Counted from the stretch's first letter, positions 1 to 9,877 are shown. The stretch: DNA of 64,000 nucleotides from Clostridia bacterium (GCA_017467345.1 JAFTSI010000034.1:1-64000); one strand, 5' to 3'. The notes: generated by a model not told the origin, from the sequence alone. Made by a program: numbers and translations.

Positions 1-1
1 A

Positions 2-598
2 TTTATATTTATGTCTTTCCAAACGGTTGTTACTGCTTGGGTCGCTCCATCAATCGGCTCTATTACCGGTGGAACTTTATCTACCGAAGCAACTGTGCTT
101 GCTAACCTTTTAGATGCTAAAGGCGGAATACTTCCTAACCTTTCTAACTGGGATTTACTTTTAGGAACTGGGCTTTCTGGTTGTATCGGTGAAACTTGCA
201 AAATTGCATTGCTTGTTGGCGCTATCTATTTAGCAATAGTTGGTATTATTGATATAGGTTTACCACTTGTTTATGTGGCAGTTTGTGGTTTATTTACTGT
301 TTGCCTTAACGGATTTAACTTTGAGTATTTCTTGCCATCAATACTTTCTGGCGGTTTAATACTTGGCGCATTCTTTATGGCAACCGATTATGTTACCACT
401 CCAAACACCAAAACTGGTCAATACATATACTTCGTTTTACTTGGTTTAATTACCGCAGGGCTAAGGCAAGCAACGCATATGGAAACTGTTTCGTTTGCTA
501 TTCTATTAATGAACTTGTTTGTGCCTATCATTGATAAGTTTGTATACCCCAAGCCCTTTGGCTATGCAAAACCCAAAAAGAATAAGGAGGCTAAATAA
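2..598 (+). CDS. rnfD: RnfD subunit of the Rnf complex, 5' end outside window
   Basis: RnfD is a membrane flavoprotein subunit of the Rnf complex, which couples reduced ferredoxin oxidation and NAD+ reduction to ion pumping. The reading frame is open to the window edge and about 198 codons are visible. RnfD is normally over 300 residues, so the first ATG at 11 is probably internal and the N-terminal third is missing. Several hydrophobic membrane segments are visible. The STEATVLAN stretch (Thr about 28 after the first Met) resembles the site where FMN is covalently attached in family members. The gene is followed at 2 bases by rnfG, with a GGAGG ribosome binding site inside its own end. The order D-G-E-A-B is the usual Rnf order; rnfC would lie upstream, outside the window. 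Confidence 0.9.
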   Translation, partial: FIFMSFQTVVTAWVAPSIGSITGGTLSTEATVLANLLDAKGGILPNLSNWDLLLGTGLSGCIGETCKIALLVGAIYLAIVGIIDIGLPLVYVAVCGLFTVCLNGFNFEYFLPSILSGGLILGAFFMATDYVTTPNTKTGQYIYFVLLGLITAGLRQATHMETVSFAILLMNLFVPIIDKFVYPKPFGYAKPKKNKEAK

Positions 599-600
599 TT

Positions 601-1224
601 ATGAGTTTCTTTAAGTCTATTTGGTTTAGGTGCATTTCGTGTTTACTTGCTATCGCTTTGATTTCGGGTGGATTGCTTACAATACTTTCTAATTTGCTTT
701 ATGTTTCCCCAGAAGAACGCACTTCAAGGGCTATGGCAAAGATTTACGGCGCGCCCGTTGAAGTTAGCGCAGAAAACATTATTGTTGATATTGATAGCGA
801 CGACGCTTCTAAAAGTAGCCCTATCACATCAAACTATGGCGAACTTCAAAAGATTTATAAAGTTAATGTTAACGGCGAAAGTTTTGATATGGTTTTCCAA
901 GCCCAAGGCAATAATGGTTACAAGGGCGGAACGATTACCTTATGGGTTAAGGTAGTTTTTGAAAACAACTTGCCTATTAAAATTGACAAGGTTATTTTAC
1001 AAAGTAGTGATAAGCAAACGCTTATGAGTAAAATCGGTGGCGATTTCTATAACAGGTTTACACTTGATGATGTTACCGAAGATTACAAGAACGGAAAGGT
1101 ATTTACTGGCAACCAAAAAGATACGGCTAATATTCTTAACCCTGTATCTGGTGCAACTTATAGTGCAAATGCGGGAAACAATGCTGTTAACTGCGTTATT
1201 GATTATTGTTGGGGGACTAACTAA
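601..1224 (+). CDS. rnfG: RnfG subunit, covalent FMN protein
   Basis: RnfG carries a covalently bound FMN on the outer face of the membrane and passes electrons through the Rnf complex. The 207-residue protein has one N-terminal membrane segment (about residues 10-32) followed by a soluble FMN-binding domain. Near the C-terminus it has the SGATYS motif, whose threonine (about 186) is the expected flavin attachment site. The start is supported by a GGAGG element in the end of rnfD. The stop TAA shares its last base with the rnfE start, so the genes are translationally coupled. Length and motif fit the family. Confidence 0.93.
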   Translation: MSFFKSIWFRCISCLLAIALISGGLLTILSNLLYVSPEERTSRAMAKIYGAPVEVSAENIIVDIDSDDASKSSPITSNYGELQKIYKVNVNGESFDMVFQAQGNNGYKGGTITLWVKVVFENNLPIKIDKVILQSSDKQTLMSKIGGDFYNRFTLDDVTEDYKNGKVFTGNQKDTANILNPVSGATYSANAGNNAVNCVIDYCWGTN

Positions 1225-1880
1225 TGAAAACTAATTTCAAAAAAATTGCCGTTGATGGTGTTGTTAAACAAAACCCCACTCTTAAACTTGTGCTTGGAAC
1301 TTGCCCTACCCTTGCTCTTACCACTCTTGCAATGAACGGTATCGGTATGGGCCTTGCGGTTACTTTCGTTTTGATTTGCAGTAATGTGTTGGTTTCGCTT
1401 TTAAGAAAGGCTATTCCGTCGCAAGTGCGTATTCCTGCATTTGTTCTTATTATTGCAACATTTGTTACCATAGTTAGATTAGTGCTTGAAAAGTTTATGC
1501 CCGACCTTTATGATTCGCTTGGGCTTTATCTACCACTTATAGTTGTTAACTGTGTTATTTTAGCAAGGGCAGAAAGTTTCGCAAGCAAAAACCCCGTTTT
1601 AGCATCTGCTGCAGACGGATTGTTTATGGGTCTTGGATTTACTGTTGCTCTTACACTTATGGGCGCTGTTAGAGAAATACTTGGTGCAGGCGCAATTTTT
1701 GGTGTTAAACTTTGGGATTTCCAAATTGCTTTCTTTGCTTCAAGCGCAGGCGCGTTCTTTACATATGCGATATTTATTGCAATATTTTGTTTGATTGAAA
1801 ACATTATTTCTAAAAATAAAAAGAGAAAAGAGTTTGCTCTTGCTACTGCATACACTTCTTCTAATACGGAGGTGAAATAA
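1224..1880 (+). CDS. rnfE: RnfE membrane subunit
   Basis: RnfE is one of the two related integral membrane subunits (with RnfA) that form the membrane core of the Rnf complex. The 218 residues are mostly hydrophobic, with about six membrane segments and a short charged C-terminal tail. The text NGIGMGLAVTFVL near residue 40 matches GMGLAVTFVM in the neighbouring rnfA, which shows the known kinship of the two subunits. It overlaps rnfG by one base and precedes rnfA by two bases, with a GGAGG site in its own last codons. Confidence 0.93.
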   Translation: MKTNFKKIAVDGVVKQNPTLKLVLGTCPTLALTTLAMNGIGMGLAVTFVLICSNVLVSLLRKAIPSQVRIPAFVLIIATFVTIVRLVLEKFMPDLYDSLGLYLPLIVVNCVILARAESFASKNPVLASAADGLFMGLGFTVALTLMGAVREILGAGAIFGVKLWDFQIAFFASSAGAFFTYAIFIAIFCLIENIISKNKKRKEFALATAYTSSNTEVK

Positions 1881-1882
1881 TT

Positions 1883-2485
1883 ATGGCAGAACTTATTTTG
1901 ATTATAGTTTCGGCAGTTTTTATTAACAACTTCGTAGTAGTTCAATTCCTTGGTATTTGCCCCTTCCTTGGCGTTAGTAAAGATATGAAAAGCGCGCTTG
2001 GTATGGGCCTTGCAGTTACCTTTGTTATGGCTATTACCTGCCTTATCACCTACCCCATTTACACCTTGATTTTAGTTCCACTTGGAATTGAGTTCTTGGA
2101 AATTATAGTGTTCATATTCATTATTGCAGCCATTGTGCAAATGATTGAAATGGCACTTAAAAAGTTTTCGCCAACACTTTACAACGCTATGGGTATTTAT
2201 CTTCCCTTAATTACTACCAACTGTGCAGTTTTAGGCGTTGCAGAACTTGTTATTGACGAAGCGCAAATGATTGGGCTTCTTGGCATTACTTCTATGAACC
2301 TTGGTTATGCCGTGCTTTACGGCTTATTTGCGGGCTTGGGCTTTACGCTTGCTATCGTGGTGATGAGTGGACTTCGCGAAAGAGTTGCAAAACTTCCTAT
2401 CGCTAAACCACTTAAAGGTTTCCCTATCGCTATGATTTGCGCTTGCTTTATCGCTATGGCGTTCTATGTGTTCGCATTGATTTAA
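1883..2485 (+). CDS. rnfA: RnfA membrane subunit
   Basis: RnfA is the paralogue of RnfE in the membrane core of the Rnf complex. It is 200 residues long, the usual size, with about six membrane segments. The N-terminal text NNFVVVQFLGICPFLGVS is typical of RnfA, and a conserved NCAVLG element lies near residue 113. The ribosome binding site lies in the end of rnfE. An AAGGAGG site just after its stop serves rnfB. Confidence 0.94.
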   Translation: MAELILIIVSAVFINNFVVVQFLGICPFLGVSKDMKSALGMGLAVTFVMAITCLITYPIYTLILVPLGIEFLEIIVFIFIIAAIVQMIEMALKKFSPTLYNAMGIYLPLITTNCAVLGVAELVIDEAQMIGLLGITSMNLGYAVLYGLFAGLGFTLAIVVMSGLRERVAKLPIAKPLKGFPIAMICACFIAMAFYVFALI

Positions 2486-2495
2486 GGAGGTAGAT

Positions 2496-3311
2496 ATGTT
2501 TTATTCGTTATTAGCCCCTGTTAACTGGGGAACGGTTGGTATAGTGCTTGCTATCGTTGCCGTTATAGCAATAGTGTTTGCAATCCTTATAGTTTTAGTT
2601 TCTAAACTTTGCTTTGTTAAAGAAGATGAAAAAATAGCGGCTATTGCCGAAAACCTTGCCGGTGCTAACTGTGGTGGTTGTGGCTATGCAGGTTGTGCCG
2701 ACTTTGCTAAAGCACTTGCAGAAGGCAAGGCTGAACTTTGTGGTTGTGGCCCTACTTCTAACGAAGGCAAAGCCAAAATCGCTGAAATATTAGGTATCCC
2801 CTTTAATGATAGTGAGCCAACCTTTGCAGTAGTTAAATGCGCAGGTGGAAACAAATGTAAAGACAAGTTTGACTATATTGGAAATAAAGACTGTGCCTCT
2901 CAAATAAGGCTTCAAAACGGCAAAAAGTGTTGCCCCGAAGGTTGCCTTGGTGATGGCTCTTGCGTGGGTGCTTGCCCCGACGGAGCAGTTAAGGTTATAA
3001 ACGGCGTTGCTACCATTGAAAAGGAACTTTGTGAGGCGTGTGGACTTTGTGTTAGGAGTTGCCCTAAAAACCTTATTGAGTTTATTCCAAGGTCTGCTAA
3101 AGTGTTTGTGGCTTGCTCTACTAAATGCCGTGGCAAAGAAACTATGGCAAACTGCCAAGTAGGTTGTATCGGTTGTGGGCTTTGAGCTAAAAACTGCCCA
3201 AATGGTGCAATTACTATGCAAGATAATTTAGCAGTTATTGATTACTCTAAATGCACGGGTTGTGGAATATGTGCAGACAAATGCCCCAAAAAGTGCATAC
3301 ATAAATTATAA
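2496..3311 (+). CDS. rnfB: RnfB iron-sulfur subunit, interrupted by an in-frame TGA at codon 230
   Basis: RnfB is the iron-sulfur subunit that accepts electrons from ferredoxin. The protein has one N-terminal membrane segment (about 10-36), the cluster-binding cysteines C59, C62, C67 and C82, and then ferredoxin-type CxxCxxCxxxCP motifs. Codon 230 (3183-3185) is TGA, at the third cysteine of one motif: it reads C-I-G-C-G-L-stop-A-K-N-C-P. The same frame then continues for 41 more codons with another complete CTGCGICADKC motif, and ends at TAA (3309-3311). As read, translation stops at 229 residues and loses one cluster ligand plus the last cluster. The frame and motif continuity downstream argue for a single base substitution (Cys TGC or TGT to TGA) or an assembly error. 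Selenocysteine is less likely. Confidence 0.9.
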
Positions 3312-3327
3312 TAATTTATAAATTAAA

Positions 3328-3351
3328 AGCCCTTGGCAATCGCCAAGGGCT
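3328..3351. terminator. Bidirectional terminator between rnfB and yfcE
   Basis: A perfect 10-bp inverted repeat (AGCCCTTGGC and its complement) encloses a 4-base loop. A T-rich tract follows on the plus strand and an A-rich tract precedes it, so it can end both the rnf operon and the convergent minus-strand operon. Confidence 0.85.
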
Positions 3352-3369
3352 ATTTTGTTTTGTTAATAA

Positions 3370-3906
3370 TTATAGTTTAATTGTTTCAATGATTTCGCCG
3401 TTTATGTTTTTTAATTCAAGCACACCGTTTTCTAAGGTTATATAACTATTTGGTGTGCCACCTTTTGGCAGAGATAACGAACCACAGTTTGCATACACGG
3501 TGCTGTCAATTTTTTCAACAAAACCTGTGTGGAAGTGGCCATATATAACTGCGTCAAAGTTAGTTTTTGGCTTTTCATCTTTATTATAGATATGGCCGTG
3601 AGTTAAAAATACCTTTTTGCCATTATCAATAATAACTGAACTACTTAAAAAATCAAACTTTGATATCATTGTATCTACTTCGCTATCGCAGTTGCCTTTA
3701 ATAACTAATAGTTTATCTTTTATGCCGTTCAAAATATCGGCAACTGTCATTGGCGCATAATCTTTGGGAAGTGGATTTCTTGGACCGTGATTATACACAT
3801 CACCAAGTAATATAAGCAAATCTACCTTTTCGTTATTAAAAACTTCTATAAGTTTATTTGCATAGTATGCTGAGCCGTGTAGGTCAGCGCAAATTAGATA
3901 TTTCAT
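3370..3906 (-). CDS. yfcE: YfcE-type metallophosphodiesterase
   Basis: This is a calcineurin-like metallophosphoesterase of the YfcE/MJ0936 family, which hydrolyses phosphodiesters with two bound metal ions; the natural substrate is not known. The family metal-binding motifs appear in order in 178 residues: DLHG near residue 8, LLGDV near 33, GNCD near 72, THGH near 103 and YGHFH near 125. The start overlaps the stop of the upstream tcdA-like gene as ATGA, so the two are coupled. It is the last gene before the terminator at 3328-3351. Confidence 0.88.
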   Translation of the reverse strand: MKYLICADLHGSAYYANKLIEVFNNEKVDLLILLGDVYNHGPRNPLPKDYAPMTVADILNGIKDKLLVIKGNCDSEVDTMISKFDFLSSSVIIDNGKKVFLTHGHIYNKDEKPKTNFDAVIYGHFHTGFVEKIDSTVYANCGSLSLPKGGTPNSYITLENGVLELKNINGEIIETIKL

Positions 3907-4604
3907 ATTAAACCTGCCGTTAAATCTTTTACCACTTCGCTTGCTATTATTAGCCCTGCAGTATTAGGCACAAAAGTCATTGAAGATGGAACATTTTTAG
4001 ACCCATTTGTATTTATTTCGCCAAAAGCCTTTTCGGTTGAATAAACTACTTTTACATCCGTTATTCCCCTATCTTTAAGTTGCTTTCTCACAACCTTTGC
4101 AAGTGGGCAACCTGATGTATCTTTAATAAAAGCAACCTTTAAGCAAGTAGGGTTTAATTTACCTGCCGTGCCCATTGAAGATATAATAGGCACATTTAAG
4201 GCCTTAGCGCGCTCTATAAGGGCTATTTTTGCCGAAACCGTATCAACGGCATCAATTACATAATCAAAGGCTGATAGGTCTATTTTATCTGCCGTTTCGG
4301 GCAAATAAAATAGGTTTATGGCATTTACTTTTACATTAGGGTTAATTTCTTTTAGGCGATTTTCCCACACTTCAGTTTTTAACTTGCCTACCGTGTTTAT
4401 GTTGGCAATAATTTGCCTATTTATATTGCTTTCGCTAACGGTATCGTTATCTACTATCGTAATAATTCCAACGCCACTTCTAACAAGCGCTTCTAATGCG
4501 CTACCACCAACACCACCAACGCCAAACACGGCTATATGTGAGTTTTGTAGTTTATTTAGCGCGCTTTCGCCTATTAATCCTTTTACCCTTTCAAACGAAT
4601 TCAT
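3903..4604 (-). CDS. tcdA: TcdA/ThiF-type E1-like enzyme (tRNA ct6A dehydratase family)
   Basis: This is an E1-like ATP-dependent enzyme. The best match by memory is TcdA, which closes the threonylcarbamoyl group of t6A37 in tRNA to the cyclic form. The 233-residue protein has the nucleotide-binding stretch GVGGVGGSALEALVRSG near residue 28 and DND...NRQI near 57-68, as in ThiF/MoeB/TcdA proteins. It lacks the long C-terminal domain of other E1-like enzymes. The stop is TGA within an ATGA overlap with yfcE, one of several normal uses of TGA as stop in this window. It overlaps asnA by one base. Confidence 0.85.
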   Translation of the reverse strand: MNSFERVKGLIGESALNKLQNSHIAVFGVGGVGGSALEALVRSGVGIITIVDNDTVSESNINRQIIANINTVGKLKTEVWENRLKEINPNVKVNAINLFYLPETADKIDLSAFDYVIDAVDTVSAKIALIERAKALNVPIISSMGTAGKLNPTCLKVAFIKDTSGCPLAKVVRKQLKDRGITDVKVVYSTEKAFGEINTNGSKNVPSSMTFVPNTAGLIIASEVVKDLTAGLI

Positions 4605-5590
4605 TAAAGTAATACTATTCCTTTTTCAAGGTTTTCTTTTATCATACTTTCAGGCCAAACTGATGATTGAACTTCGCCTATATGCATTTTGTTTAAGAAA
4701 TACATACATAGCCTTGATTGACCTATACCACCACCTATGGTAAGTGGGATATTGCCTTCTAAAACATCTTTGCAATATGGGTTTTCAAGTTTAGAAAGTT
4801 CACCCTTTTGCTTTAATTGTTTAATTAAACTTATGCCGTCTACCCTAACGCCCATTGACGATACTTCAAAGGCAACATTTAATGGCTCATACCATAATAA
4901 AATATCGCCGTTAAGTTTCCAGTCGTCATAATCGGCGGCTCTGCCGTCGTGGGGCTTGCCATCTTTTAAGTTCCAACCGATTTTATGTAAGAATACTGCG
5001 CCATACTTTTTGGTTATTGCGTTTTCGCGCTCTTTTCTTGATAAGTCTGGATAGAGTTTTTCAAGTTCGCTTGTAGAAACAAAGGTGATTTTTTCAGGCA
5101 AATCGTGTTTTAGTAATGGATACTTTTTAGCAAGCGCCTTTGAAAGTTTTACGAATACCTTGTATATTTTGTTTACGGTTTTTTTAAGGTATGAAAAGGT
5201 GCGCTCTTCTTTATTTATAATCTTTTCCCAGTCCCATTGGTCAACATAAACTGAGTGAAGTGCATCTAAAGTTTCATCACGACGGATTGCGTTCATATCG
5301 GTATATAAACCTGTGCCTTCGCTAAATCCGTATTTTGCAAGTGCCATTCTTTTCCACTTTGCAAGCGATTGAACTATTTCAACTTCCTTTTTCATATCTA
5401 AAACATCAAACCTAACTGCCCTTTCAAAGCCGTTTAAGTTATCGTTTAAGCCTGTTTCAGGAAACACGAACAAGGGCGCAGATACTCTTGTTAAGTTTAG
5501 CGCCTTTGCAAGTTCTAATTCAAAATAGTCTTTAATATATTTTATGGCTATTTCCGTTTCTAATAGGGAAAGTGCCGAATCGTAGGTCAT
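4604..5590 (-). CDS. asnA: Aspartate-ammonia ligase AsnA
   Basis: AsnA makes asparagine from aspartate, ammonia and ATP. The 328 residues match the family in length. The sequence carries typical stretches, including [20 protein letters not shown] at the N-terminus, the ATP-site region [12 protein letters not shown] near residue 105 and a C-terminal [14 protein letters not shown] near 290. It overlaps glyA by 4 bases (ATGA) and shares a base with tcdA. In an amino-acid rich run with glyA it is probably expressed with its neighbours from the yifB promoter. Confidence 0.95.
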   Translation of the reverse strand: MTYDSALSLLETEIAIKYIKDYFELELAKALNLTRVSAPLFVFPETGLNDNLNGFERAVRFDVLDMKKEVEIVQSLAKWKRMALAKYGFSEGTGLYTDMNAIRRDETLDALHSVYVDQWDWEKIINKEERTFSYLKKTVNKIYKVFVKLSKALAKKYPLLKHDLPEKITFVSTSELEKLYPDLSRKERENAITKKYGAVFLHKIGWNLKDGKPHDGRAADYDDWKLNGDILLWYEPLNVAFEVSSMGVRVDGISLIKQLKQKGELSKLENPYCKDVLEGNIPLTIGGGIGQSRLCMYFLNKMHIGEVQSSVWPESMIKENLEKGIVLL

Positions 5591-6837
5591 ACAATTACTC
5601 CTTCATAGAGTGGGTATTTTTCAATAAGTTTTTTAACTTCTTGGCGAACATAATCAAATGCGCTTTCTTTTTCGTTAATGATTTTGGTGATGAGTTCTGC
5701 AACCTTTTCGCAGTCTTCTTCCTTAAATCCACGAGAAGTGATACTTGGCGTGCCGATACGAACACCACTTGTTACAAATGGTTTTTGTTTGTCAAATGGG
5801 ATTGCGTTCTTGTTTACAGTAATGTTTACTTCATCAAGCATATTTTCTAAGTCTTTACCAGTAATGTCTTTATCAGAAAGGTCTAAAAGCATTAAGTGGT
5901 TATCAGTTCCACCTGAAACAAGGTTTACACCAAGTTCTAAGAACTTTTCGCTCATTGCTTTTGCGTTCTTTAAGATTTGTTCTTGATATGCCTTAAACTC
6001 TGGCTTTAATGCTTCGCCAAAGGCTGCTGCCTTACCTGCTATTACATGCATTAATGGACCACCTTGAGTGCCTGGGAATACTGCTTTATCAATGATTTTA
6101 GCGTATTGTTCTTTGCATAAAATCATACCGCCACGAGGACCTCTTAAAGTTTTATGAGTGGTGGTAGTAACAAAGTCTGCATAAGGAACGGGGCTTGGGT
6201 GCAATCCCGTTGCTACAAGACCTGCAATGTGAGCGATATCAACCATCATATATGCGCCAACTTTATCACAGATTTCTCTAATTCTCTTGAAATCAAAAAC
6301 TCTTGGATATGCGCTTGCGCCACATACTAAGATTTTAGGTTTTACTTCTAAAACTTTTTCTTCCAAATCGTCATAGTCAATTGTGCCAGTTTCTTCTTTA
6401 ACGCCATAGCCTACTGCGTTGAAATATTTACCTGATACGGTTACAGGGCTACCGTGGGTTAAGTGACCACCGTGCGCTAAGCTCATACCCATAATGGTAT
6501 CGCCTGGGTTTAAAACTGCAAAGTATACTGCAAAGTTTGCGTTTGCGCCACTATGTGGTTGAACATTGGCGTGGTCTGCACCGAAAAGTTTCTTTGCGCG
6601 TTCAATTGCCAAGGTTTCGGCAATATCTACATATTGACAACCACCATAGTAACGGTGTTCGGGATAGCCTTCTGCATACTTGTTGGTAAGGTGGCTACCT
6701 ACTGCCGTCATAACACTTTCACTTACGAAGTTTTCGCTTGCGATAAGTTCAATGTTATCTCTTTGCCTTTTGAGTTCAAGTTGCAATCCTTCGTAAAGTT
6801 CGGGGTCGCTGGTTTTCAAAACGCTTAAATCAATCAT
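5587..6837 (-). CDS. glyA: Serine hydroxymethyltransferase
   Basis: GlyA interconverts serine and glycine with tetrahydrofolate and supplies one-carbon units. The 416 residues include the active-site motif [14 protein letters not shown], with the PLP-binding lysine at 229, plus SENF near residue 35 and YGGCQYVD near 64. The stop is TGA inside an ATGA overlap with asnA. A GGAG site lies a few bases before the ATG. No separate promoter or glycine riboswitch is visible in the 34 bases upstream. Confidence 0.97.
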   Translation of the reverse strand: MIDLSVLKTSDPELYEGLQLELKRQRDNIELIASENFVSESVMTAVGSHLTNKYAEGYPEHRYYGGCQYVDIAETLAIERAKKLFGADHANVQPHSGANANFAVYFAVLNPGDTIMGMSLAHGGHLTHGSPVTVSGKYFNAVGYGVKEETGTIDYDDLEEKVLEVKPKILVCGASAYPRVFDFKRIREICDKVGAYMMVDIAHIAGLVATGLHPSPVPYADFVTTTTHKTLRGPRGGMILCKEQYAKIIDKAVFPGTQGGPLMHVIAGKAAAFGEALKPEFKAYQEQILKNAKAMSEKFLELGVNLVSGGTDNHLMLLDLSDKDITGKDLENMLDEVNITVNKNAIPFDKQKPFVTSGVRIGTPSITSRGFKEEDCEKVAELITKIINEKESAFDYVRQEVKKLIEKYPLYEGVIV

Positions 6838-6871
6838 TTGTGTTTCTCCTATATATCTACTTATTATTTTT

Positions 6872-7291
6872 TTAATTTTGTTCTGCTTTTGTTTTTATAG
6901 AAAGGATTTTTGATGTGAAACTTTTTAATGTTTTTAGTTTTTTATCAATTAAACCTAAAACTACAAACCATATTACTATTAAGCCTACTGCTATTAGTGG
7001 AATAAATAGTTCGTTACCTATGGCTAATAATCCTATTAATACTGCAACACCTATTAAAAGCAAGGGAACTAAAAACACTAAAAGCGCGCCTAAAAGTTTG
7101 CCACTTTCTTTTTTTTCAATCTCTACCAAGTCGCCTTTTTTAGCATCTACTTCGTTATAGCACCTAATTTCTATGCTACTTGCATTTTTAGGGAAGGCGC
7201 ATAGCCCACATTTAGAACACTCATCTTTTTTGTTTACGATAACTGTTGCAATATTTCCTTTCGTTTCTTTTACTTCGCCTATTTCTATCAT
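6872..7291 (-). CDS. RseC/SoxR-reducing-type membrane protein
   Basis: The 139-residue protein has an N-terminal soluble part with a cysteine cluster (CSKCGLCAF, about residues 19-27), followed by two membrane segments (about 70-120). This is the architecture of RseC/MucC proteins, which in many bacteria are linked to Rnf or Rsx electron-transfer systems and may maintain redox factors. An rnf operon ends about 3.5 kb away on the other strand, which fits that link but does not prove it. The start overlaps the hisS stop by one base. Confidence 0.75.
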   Translation of the reverse strand: MIEIGEVKETKGNIATVIVNKKDECSKCGLCAFPKNASSIEIRCYNEVDAKKGDLVEIEKKESGKLLGALLVFLVPLLLIGVAVLIGLLAIGNELFIPLIAVGLIVIWFVVLGLIDKKLKTLKSFTSKILSIKTKAEQN

Positions 7292-8544
7292 TACTTATTT
7301 ATTATTTTTTTGGCAAACTCATCAAAGTTTAATTCTTCTTCGTTGCCACTACCCATATCTTTAAGTTTAACTACACCCTTTTCAAGTTCGCTTTCGCCTA
7401 TAACGGCAACCTTTTTTGCGCCTATTTTATCGGCATACTTAAACTGTGCTTTAATGCCCCTGCCTTTTAAGTCAAGGTCGCAAATAATTCCGTTTGCCCT
7501 TAAAAGTGTGGCAAGTTCAAATGCCTTGCTAATTGCCTTTTCTCCCATAGTTGCAAAATATACTTCGGGCACGGGGTTTTCGCCTACAAACGCGCCTATG
7601 TTATCCATAAGTAATAGTAGCCTTTCAATACCAAGCGCAAAGCCTATGCCTGGTATTTCGTTGCCACCAAGTTGCGATATAAGCCCGTCGTATCTACCAC
7701 CACCACAAACTGTGCCTTGAGCACCTATGTTGTTAGAAACAAACTCAAAAACAGTTCTTGTATAGTAGTCAAGCCCCCTAACGATTTCAGGGTTGATTTT
7801 ATATTCTACGCCACTAATTTTTAATAGTTCTTGAACGCGTGAAAAGTGGGTGTTACAATCATCACACAAGTAATCTAAAATCTTGGGTGCGTTTTCGTTT
7901 AGGTTTTTGCAAGTTTCATTTTTGCAGTCTAAAATACGCATAGGGTTCTTTGCCAAACGCTCTTTGCAGAGTGGGCAAAGATTATCAATGTTTTTTTGAT
8001 AGTATTCTTTAAGCGCAGTTTGGTATTTAATTCGGCAATCTTTACAGCCTATACTGTTTAGGTAAAGGGTTAAGTTGCCTATGCCTAACCTATCAAAAAA
8101 AGTTTTTGCTAAGAGTATTGCCTCTGCATCAATTTCAGGGGTATCTGCGCCCAAAAACTCTACACCAAATTGATGGAACTCTCTTAACCTGCCTGCTTGT
8201 GGCCTTTCATAGCGAAAACAAGAAGTTATGTAGTATAACTTTAATGGTAGAGCAGAGTTACTAAGTCCGTTTTCTATAAACGCCCTTGCTACACCTGCCG
8301 TGCCTTCTGGCTTTAAGGTCATACTTCTGCCACCTTTATCTAAAAAGGTATACATTTCTTTATTAACTATGTCGGTAGTGTCGCCTACGCCACGCTCAAA
8401 CACTTCGGTATGTTCAAAGGTAGGTGTTTTAATTTCTTTAACACCGAATACTTTGGCTACTTCCCTTGCCGTGCTTTCTATATATTGCCACTTAAAACTA
8501 TCTTCAGGTAAAATATCTTTTGTGCCTTTTGGAACGCAAATCAT
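7291..8544 (-). CDS. hisS: Histidyl-tRNA synthetase
   Basis: HisS charges tRNA-His. The 417 residues contain the class II motifs: FRYERPQAGRLREFHQFG (motif 2, near residue 110), the histidine-specific RGLDYYTRTVFE (near 260), GGGRYDGL, and GIGFALGIERL (motif 3, near 302). The C-terminal anticodon-binding domain is present. Four cysteines (CPLC and CDDC regions) between the motifs suggest a small zinc-binding insertion. It lies 17 bases after hslU and overlaps the rseC-like gene by one base. Confidence 0.96.
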   Translation of the reverse strand: MICVPKGTKDILPEDSFKWQYIESTAREVAKVFGVKEIKTPTFEHTEVFERGVGDTTDIVNKEMYTFLDKGGRSMTLKPEGTAGVARAFIENGLSNSALPLKLYYITSCFRYERPQAGRLREFHQFGVEFLGADTPEIDAEAILLAKTFFDRLGIGNLTLYLNSIGCKDCRIKYQTALKEYYQKNIDNLCPLCKERLAKNPMRILDCKNETCKNLNENAPKILDYLCDDCNTHFSRVQELLKISGVEYKINPEIVRGLDYYTRTVFEFVSNNIGAQGTVCGGGRYDGLISQLGGNEIPGIGFALGIERLLLLMDNIGAFVGENPVPEVYFATMGEKAISKAFELATLLRANGIICDLDLKGRGIKAQFKYADKIGAKKVAVIGESELEKGVVKLKDMGSGNEEELNFDEFAKKIINK

Positions 8545-8561
8545 TTTATTCTTCCTTTATT

Positions 8562-9866
8562 TTAGAGTATATATTTTTTAAGGTCTTTACTTTTCTTTTC
8601 TACGCCAAGTTTTTCCATTACGAACTTTTTATCAATTACAACTTCTTTTTGTTCGCCATCAGCATTAAATGAAACATCTTCTAAAAGATTTTCCATTACG
8701 GTATGCAATCTTCTTGCGCCGATATCTTCGCTTGTTTGGTTCATAACTTCGGCAATGCCTGCTATTTCTTCAATGGCTTCGTCGGTAAACTTTAAGTCAA
8801 CCCCGTCAACACCAAGTAATGTTGCGTATTGCAAGGTTATTGCGTTTCTTGGGGTGGTTAGTATTTCAACAAAATCTTTTTTAGTTAAACTATGAAGTTC
8901 TACTAAAATAGGAAACCTACCTTGAAGTTCGGGGATTAAATCGCTAACCTTACTTACATGGAAAGCACCTGCTGCTATAAATAAAATATAGTCGGTTTTA
9001 ATTGCGCCGTATTTAGTCATTACCGTGCAACCTTCAACGATAGGCAATATGTCGCGTTGAACACCTTCACGCGAAACATCTTGTCCGCCACCTTTGCCAC
9101 CTTTTGAGCCTATTTTATCAATTTCGTCAATAAAGATTATGCCTTCTTGTTCGGCACGGCGAATTGCTTCTTCGTTAACTGAATCTTTATCAATAAGTTT
9201 ATCGGCTTCTTCTTCGGTTAAAATCTTGCGCGCTTCTTTAACAGAGAGTTTGCGCTTTTTCTTCTTTTTGGGCATAAAGTCGCCAAAAATTGAGCCGATA
9301 CTTATTTCGCCTGCGCCTGGCATAATTTCCATAGGCTTAGGGTTATCTACTATTTCAATTTCTATCATTTCATTATCGTAGTAGCCGTTCTTATAGCCGT
9401 TTAGTATGTTTTGACGGAAAATATTATCAGGTGTTTCGCCCTTTTCCATTTTCCTTACTTCCATAAGCACAGATACAAGCCTATCATCAACGATAGAAGT
9501 TGCCTTTTCCATTACTTTCTTAAAGCGTTCTTCTTTAACCAAACGAACAGCGCATTCAACTAAATCGCGAATCATTGATTCTACATCTCTACCAACATAG
9601 CCTACTTCGGTGTATTTAGTTGCTTCAATTTTTACGAAAGGCGCGCCAACAAGTTTTGCAAGCCTTCTTGCAATTTCCGTTTTACCTACGCCCGTTGGAC
9701 CTTTCATTATTATGTTCTTTGGGGTTATTTCTTCCATTTCGGCAAGCGTTAGTTTGCTTCTTCTATATCTATTGCGAAGTGCTATTGCCACCGATTTTTT
9801 TGCTTCCGTTTGACCGATAATGTATTTATCAAGTTCGGTTACTATTTGTTTTGGGCTTAAATCCAT
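8562..9866 (-). CDS. hslU: HslU/ClpY ATPase of the HslUV protease
   Basis: HslU is the AAA+ unfoldase that feeds substrates to the HslV peptidase. The start at 9866 (MDLSPKQIVTELDKYIIGQ) is preferred over an upstream ATG at 9893, because it fits the family N-terminus and an AGGAGA site sits 7 bases before it. Walker A is GPTGVGKTE (near residue 57), the pore motif is GYVGRDVES, Walker B is FIDEID and the sensor region is DIGARRLHTVME near the C-terminus. The intermediate I-domain is shorter than in Proteobacteria. It follows hslV at 11 bases. Confidence 0.95.
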   Translation of the reverse strand: MDLSPKQIVTELDKYIIGQTEAKKSVAIALRNRYRRSKLTLAEMEEITPKNIIMKGPTGVGKTEIARRLAKLVGAPFVKIEATKYTEVGYVGRDVESMIRDLVECAVRLVKEERFKKVMEKATSIVDDRLVSVLMEVRKMEKGETPDNIFRQNILNGYKNGYYDNEMIEIEIVDNPKPMEIMPGAGEISIGSIFGDFMPKKKKKRKLSVKEARKILTEEEADKLIDKDSVNEEAIRRAEQEGIIFIDEIDKIGSKGGKGGGQDVSREGVQRDILPIVEGCTVMTKYGAIKTDYILFIAAGAFHVSKVSDLIPELQGRFPILVELHSLTKKDFVEILTTPRNAITLQYATLLGVDGVDLKFTDEAIEEIAGIAEVMNQTSEDIGARRLHTVMENLLEDVSFNADGEQKEVVIDKKFVMEKLGVEKKSKDLKKYIL

Positions 9867-9877
9867 TACGCTATCTC

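Noticed and set aside
3183..3185. TGA as selenocysteine in rnfB
   Set aside because: The site is a Cys ligand, but no clear SECIS-like hairpin follows at the right distance, a second TGA in smc lies outside any redox context, and TGA ends many other genes. I keep it only as an alternative.
5587..6871. Glycine riboswitch before glyA
   Set aside because: Only 34 bases separate glyA from the upstream gene, too few for the element.
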